This document shows, one piece after another, positions 62,365 to 64,000 of a stretch of 64,000 nucleotides of DNA (positions within the stretch are counted from its first letter, which is position 1; every line of letters starts with the position of its first letter). The position numbers and the translations under genes were made by a program. The stretch is from Methylopila capsulata (lineage in GTDB: Bacteria > Pseudomonadota > Alphaproteobacteria > Rhizobiales > Methylopilaceae). Under the pieces are notes generated by a model. That model was not told where the DNA came from. It made no database searches and saw only the letters and a program-made list of their open reading frames with translations. Where the stretch lies: the NCBI RefSeq assembly GCF_016907975.1, contig NZ_JAFBCY010000005.1, positions 186,001 through 250,000 of the forward strand, given 5' to 3'.

Positions 62365-63285
62365 TTAAGACAGCCACAGCTCCAGCGTTCCGCGGCGGGG
62401 CGGGGCGCCGTACCGGCGGAAATCCTGGGCGCGGGGAGCGACGCCGACTGCGCCTTCGACCGCGCGGCTCAGGGCGTCGAGCGAGCCCCGGTCCGCGTCG
62501 TAGAAATAGCGCATCGCGTCCTGACGCACCGGGAACGGCACGCCGCGGATGCCGGCGACCGCCACGCCCTCGCGCTCCAGTTCGGCCGCGACCGCGCGGG
62601 CCCGGGCGATGGCGCGGGCGTCCGACGCGCGGACATGGATGAACACCCGCACCGACCCTTCGGGCTCGGCCGTCAACGGATCGTCGACCGTCGCCGCCGA
62701 CCGCTCGGGTTGATCGCGCTCCGTCGAGGCGCGGGCGACGATCGGTCCCTGATCCGTCCGAGCGGCTCGCGCGGCAGGCGCTTCGCCGGCCTCGTCGGCG
62801 GGCGCTTCCGCGACGTCGGCCTGAGCCTCGTCCGGTTGCGTGGGGCCTTCCGGCCTTGCCGCCGGCTGCTCGGGGGACGACAGCGGCGCCGCAAGTTCGG
62901 CGACCTCACGCTTCAGGGCGTCGCGCTGGCGCTCCAGTTCGGCCAGTTCACGCTCCACGACCGCCTTGCGCGCGTCGTCGTCGAGGCGCTTCGCCTCACG
63001 TCGCGCGGCGGCGTCGGCGGCGCGCTCACGCTCCGCCTCCAGCGCGGCGAGCTTCGGATCGGTCGCAGGCGCGGCGGCGGATTTTTCGGGTGTGGCTGGC
63101 GCGTCGCGGTCGATAAGGCTCGAGCCGGCGTAAGCCGCGGCCAGCGACGTCACGCCGACGATGCCCAGGACGAGCCCGAAGCGTCTCAGACGACGGCCGC
63201 TCGTCGTGGCGGAGCGCCGGCGCAGCGGATCGCCGCCCGTGGTCGTCGCGGGAACGCGGCTCTTGCCTTTCATGCTGTCGGACAT
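62365..63285 (-). CDS. Membrane-anchored coiled-coil protein with LytR C-terminal-like domain
   Basis: 306 residues from MSDSMKGKSR. One span near the N-terminus (about 36-55, FGLVLGIVGVTSLAAAYAG), a charged coiled coil rich in Ala/Glu/Arg (about 75-140), an acidic Pro/Ala linker, and a C-terminal fold with VRVFIHVRASDARAIARARAV and MRYFYDADRGSLDALSRAVE, similar to LytR_C domains. Function unknown; probably an envelope protein. It is 145 bases upstream of the iron ABC operon on the same strand. Confidence 0.65.
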   Translation of the reverse strand: MSDSMKGKSRVPATTTGGDPLRRRSATTSGRRLRRFGLVLGIVGVTSLAAAYAGSSLIDRDAPATPEKSAAAPATDPKLAALEAERERAADAAARREAKRLDDDARKAVVERELAELERQRDALKREVAELAAPLSSPEQPAARPEGPTQPDEAQADVAEAPADEAGEAPAARAARTDQGPIVARASTERDQPERSAATVDDPLTAEPEGSVRVFIHVRASDARAIARARAVAAELEREGVAVAGIRGVPFPVRQDAMRYFYDADRGSLDALSRAVEGAVGVAPRAQDFRRYGAPPRRGTLELWLS

Positions 63286-63375
63286 GCTCGTGCTCCCGGG
63301 GGCTCGCGGCCCGCTCGTCGTCGCCCTTGGCGACGATATAGGACGCGGGCGTTCCACGCCGAGTCCTGCAACGGA

Positions 63376-64000
63376 TCAAAGACCCGACGCGCAGCGCTCC
63401 GCAAGCCGCACAAGAAAGCGTTCGAGCGCGACGAGCTGGGACATATCGAGGAATTCATCCGCGGTGTGCGCCTGGGCGATCGAGCCGGGGCCGCAGACGA
63501 CCGTCGGCACGCCCGCGCGCTGAAAGTGGCCGGCCTCCGTGCCGTAGGACACCGCGAAGGAGCGGTTCTGGCCGGCGAGCGCGAAAGCCAGCGTCTCCGC
63601 GGGAGACCCCGGCTCGGGCGAGAGCTCCGGCACCTCGACCAGGGCGGTCGTCACCACGTCGGCGTCGGGCGCTGTGTCGCGCAGCGACGGCAGCACGTGA
63701 CGCTGCGCGAAATCCGCGAGACGCGCCGGCGGTCCCGCGCCGTCGAAGCCCGGAAGCCCGCGGAAGCCCCAGGCGATGCGGCAGCGCTCCGGCACGATGT
63801 TGCTCGCCTCGCCGCCTTCCACGATCCCCACCGTGATGGTGGTCTCCGCGGGCGTGAAGCGGCCGGACGGGTCGCCGTCCATGGCGAGCGCCTCGCGCAT
63901 ATGGTCGAGCTCGACGAGCAGCTTGCCCGCGGCCAGCACGGCGTTGGCTCCGAGCTGCGGCATGCTGGCGTGGGACGACCGGCCTGTGACGACGGTCTCG
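63376..64000 (-). CDS. argE: Acetylornithine deacetylase (partial, 3' part)
   Basis: The gene runs off the right edge; about 208 C-terminal residues are visible. The first visible residues (GRSSHASMPQLGANA) are the dimerisation-domain motif of M20 peptidases, followed by VGIVEGGEASNIVPERCRI and the metal-ligand His near the end (IAQAHTADEFLD). These fit ArgE, which removes acetyl from N-acetylornithine in arginine synthesis (cytoplasm). The catalytic N-terminal part lies outside the window, so related M20 amidohydrolases remain possible. Confidence 0.8.
   Translation of the reverse strand, partial: ETVVTGRSSHASMPQLGANAVLAAGKLLVELDHMREALAMDGDPSGRFTPAETTITVGIVEGGEASNIVPERCRIAWGFRGLPGFDGAGPPARLADFAQRHVLPSLRDTAPDADVVTTALVEVPELSPEPGSPAETLAFALAGQNRSFAVSYGTEAGHFQRAGVPTVVCGPGSIAQAHTADEFLDMSQLVALERFLVRLAERCASGL

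Noticed and set aside
1-64000. Search for tRNA, rRNA, CRISPR arrays, insertion sequences and integrases
   Set aside because: Nothing with tRNA-like cloverleaf ends, regular spaced repeats or transposase motifs was seen by eye; this is not a substitute for tRNAscan or profile searches.

Overview
This window is a gene-dense piece (about 70% GC by eye, roughly 60 protein genes, short spacers, many 4-base stop/start overlaps) of an alphaproteobacterial chromosome. The C4-pathway 5-aminolevulinate synthase, the RegB/RegA redox pair, the Ku/LigD repair genes, the MEKHLA and DUF2244/DUF2938 families and the typical intergenic palindromes all point to the Hyphomicrobiales (Rhizobiales). I cannot name a genus. 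No rRNA, tRNA, CRISPR, transposase or integrase was seen, so this looks like ordinary chromosome with several accessory modules.

Layout. 1-6481: a DgcA/StcD-type demethylation operon (ferredoxin-reductase tail, flavin oxidoreductase, Fe-S membrane protein, EtfA, EtfB) for dimethylglycine or N-methylproline. 6523-8002: a Pro-tRNA editing protein and a 3-hydroxyisobutyrate-type dehydrogenase. 7961-13090: a peptide-export locus with a 62-residue double-glycine peptide, a split AraC regulator, and a divergent HlyD protein plus C39-peptidase ABC exporter. 13128-23993: two VOC proteins, a CoxG-like protein, an FAH hydrolase, phosphate and CorA transporters, an MHS-family transporter, Nth, DUF2244, TraB/GumN, GpmA and DapB. 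24206-28854: an iron ABC receptor and permease without ATPase, then ALAS and RppH. 28917-33376: non-homologous end joining with Ku, LigD and a second Ku. 33446-37076: a LacI regulator divergent from a PhyH dioxygenase and an MHS transporter. 37143-40243: a lipid kinase, a MEKHLA protein, an MHS transporter and DUF2938.

40548-47341 is a Has-type heme acquisition operon: ECF sigma, FecR anti-sigma, TonB-dependent receptor with a signalling domain, a HasA hemophore fused to RTX calcium-binding repeats, heme oxygenase and TonB/HasB. The usual hasD/hasE exporter genes are absent, with heme oxygenase in that place. 47368-50351: an FAD-linked 2-hydroxyacid dehydrogenase and another MHS transporter. 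50633-57486: cyoABCD, SURF1, RegB and RegA as one overlapping run, joining a quinol oxidase to a quinone-sensing regulator. 57620-64000: an Ldh-family dehydrogenase, a complete iron ABC operon with a candidate Irr box, a LytR_C-like protein and the 3' part of ArgE.

The strongest themes are iron and heme (two Fe(III) ABC systems, the Has operon, ALAS, heme oxygenase) and secreted products (the RTX hemophore and the double-glycine peptide). The upstream regions of the first iron ABC operon and of the heme operon share a 22-bp site (19 of 22 identical), which suggests common control. Several short regulatory inverted repeats were also found, including one that could bury the ribosome site of a VOC gene.
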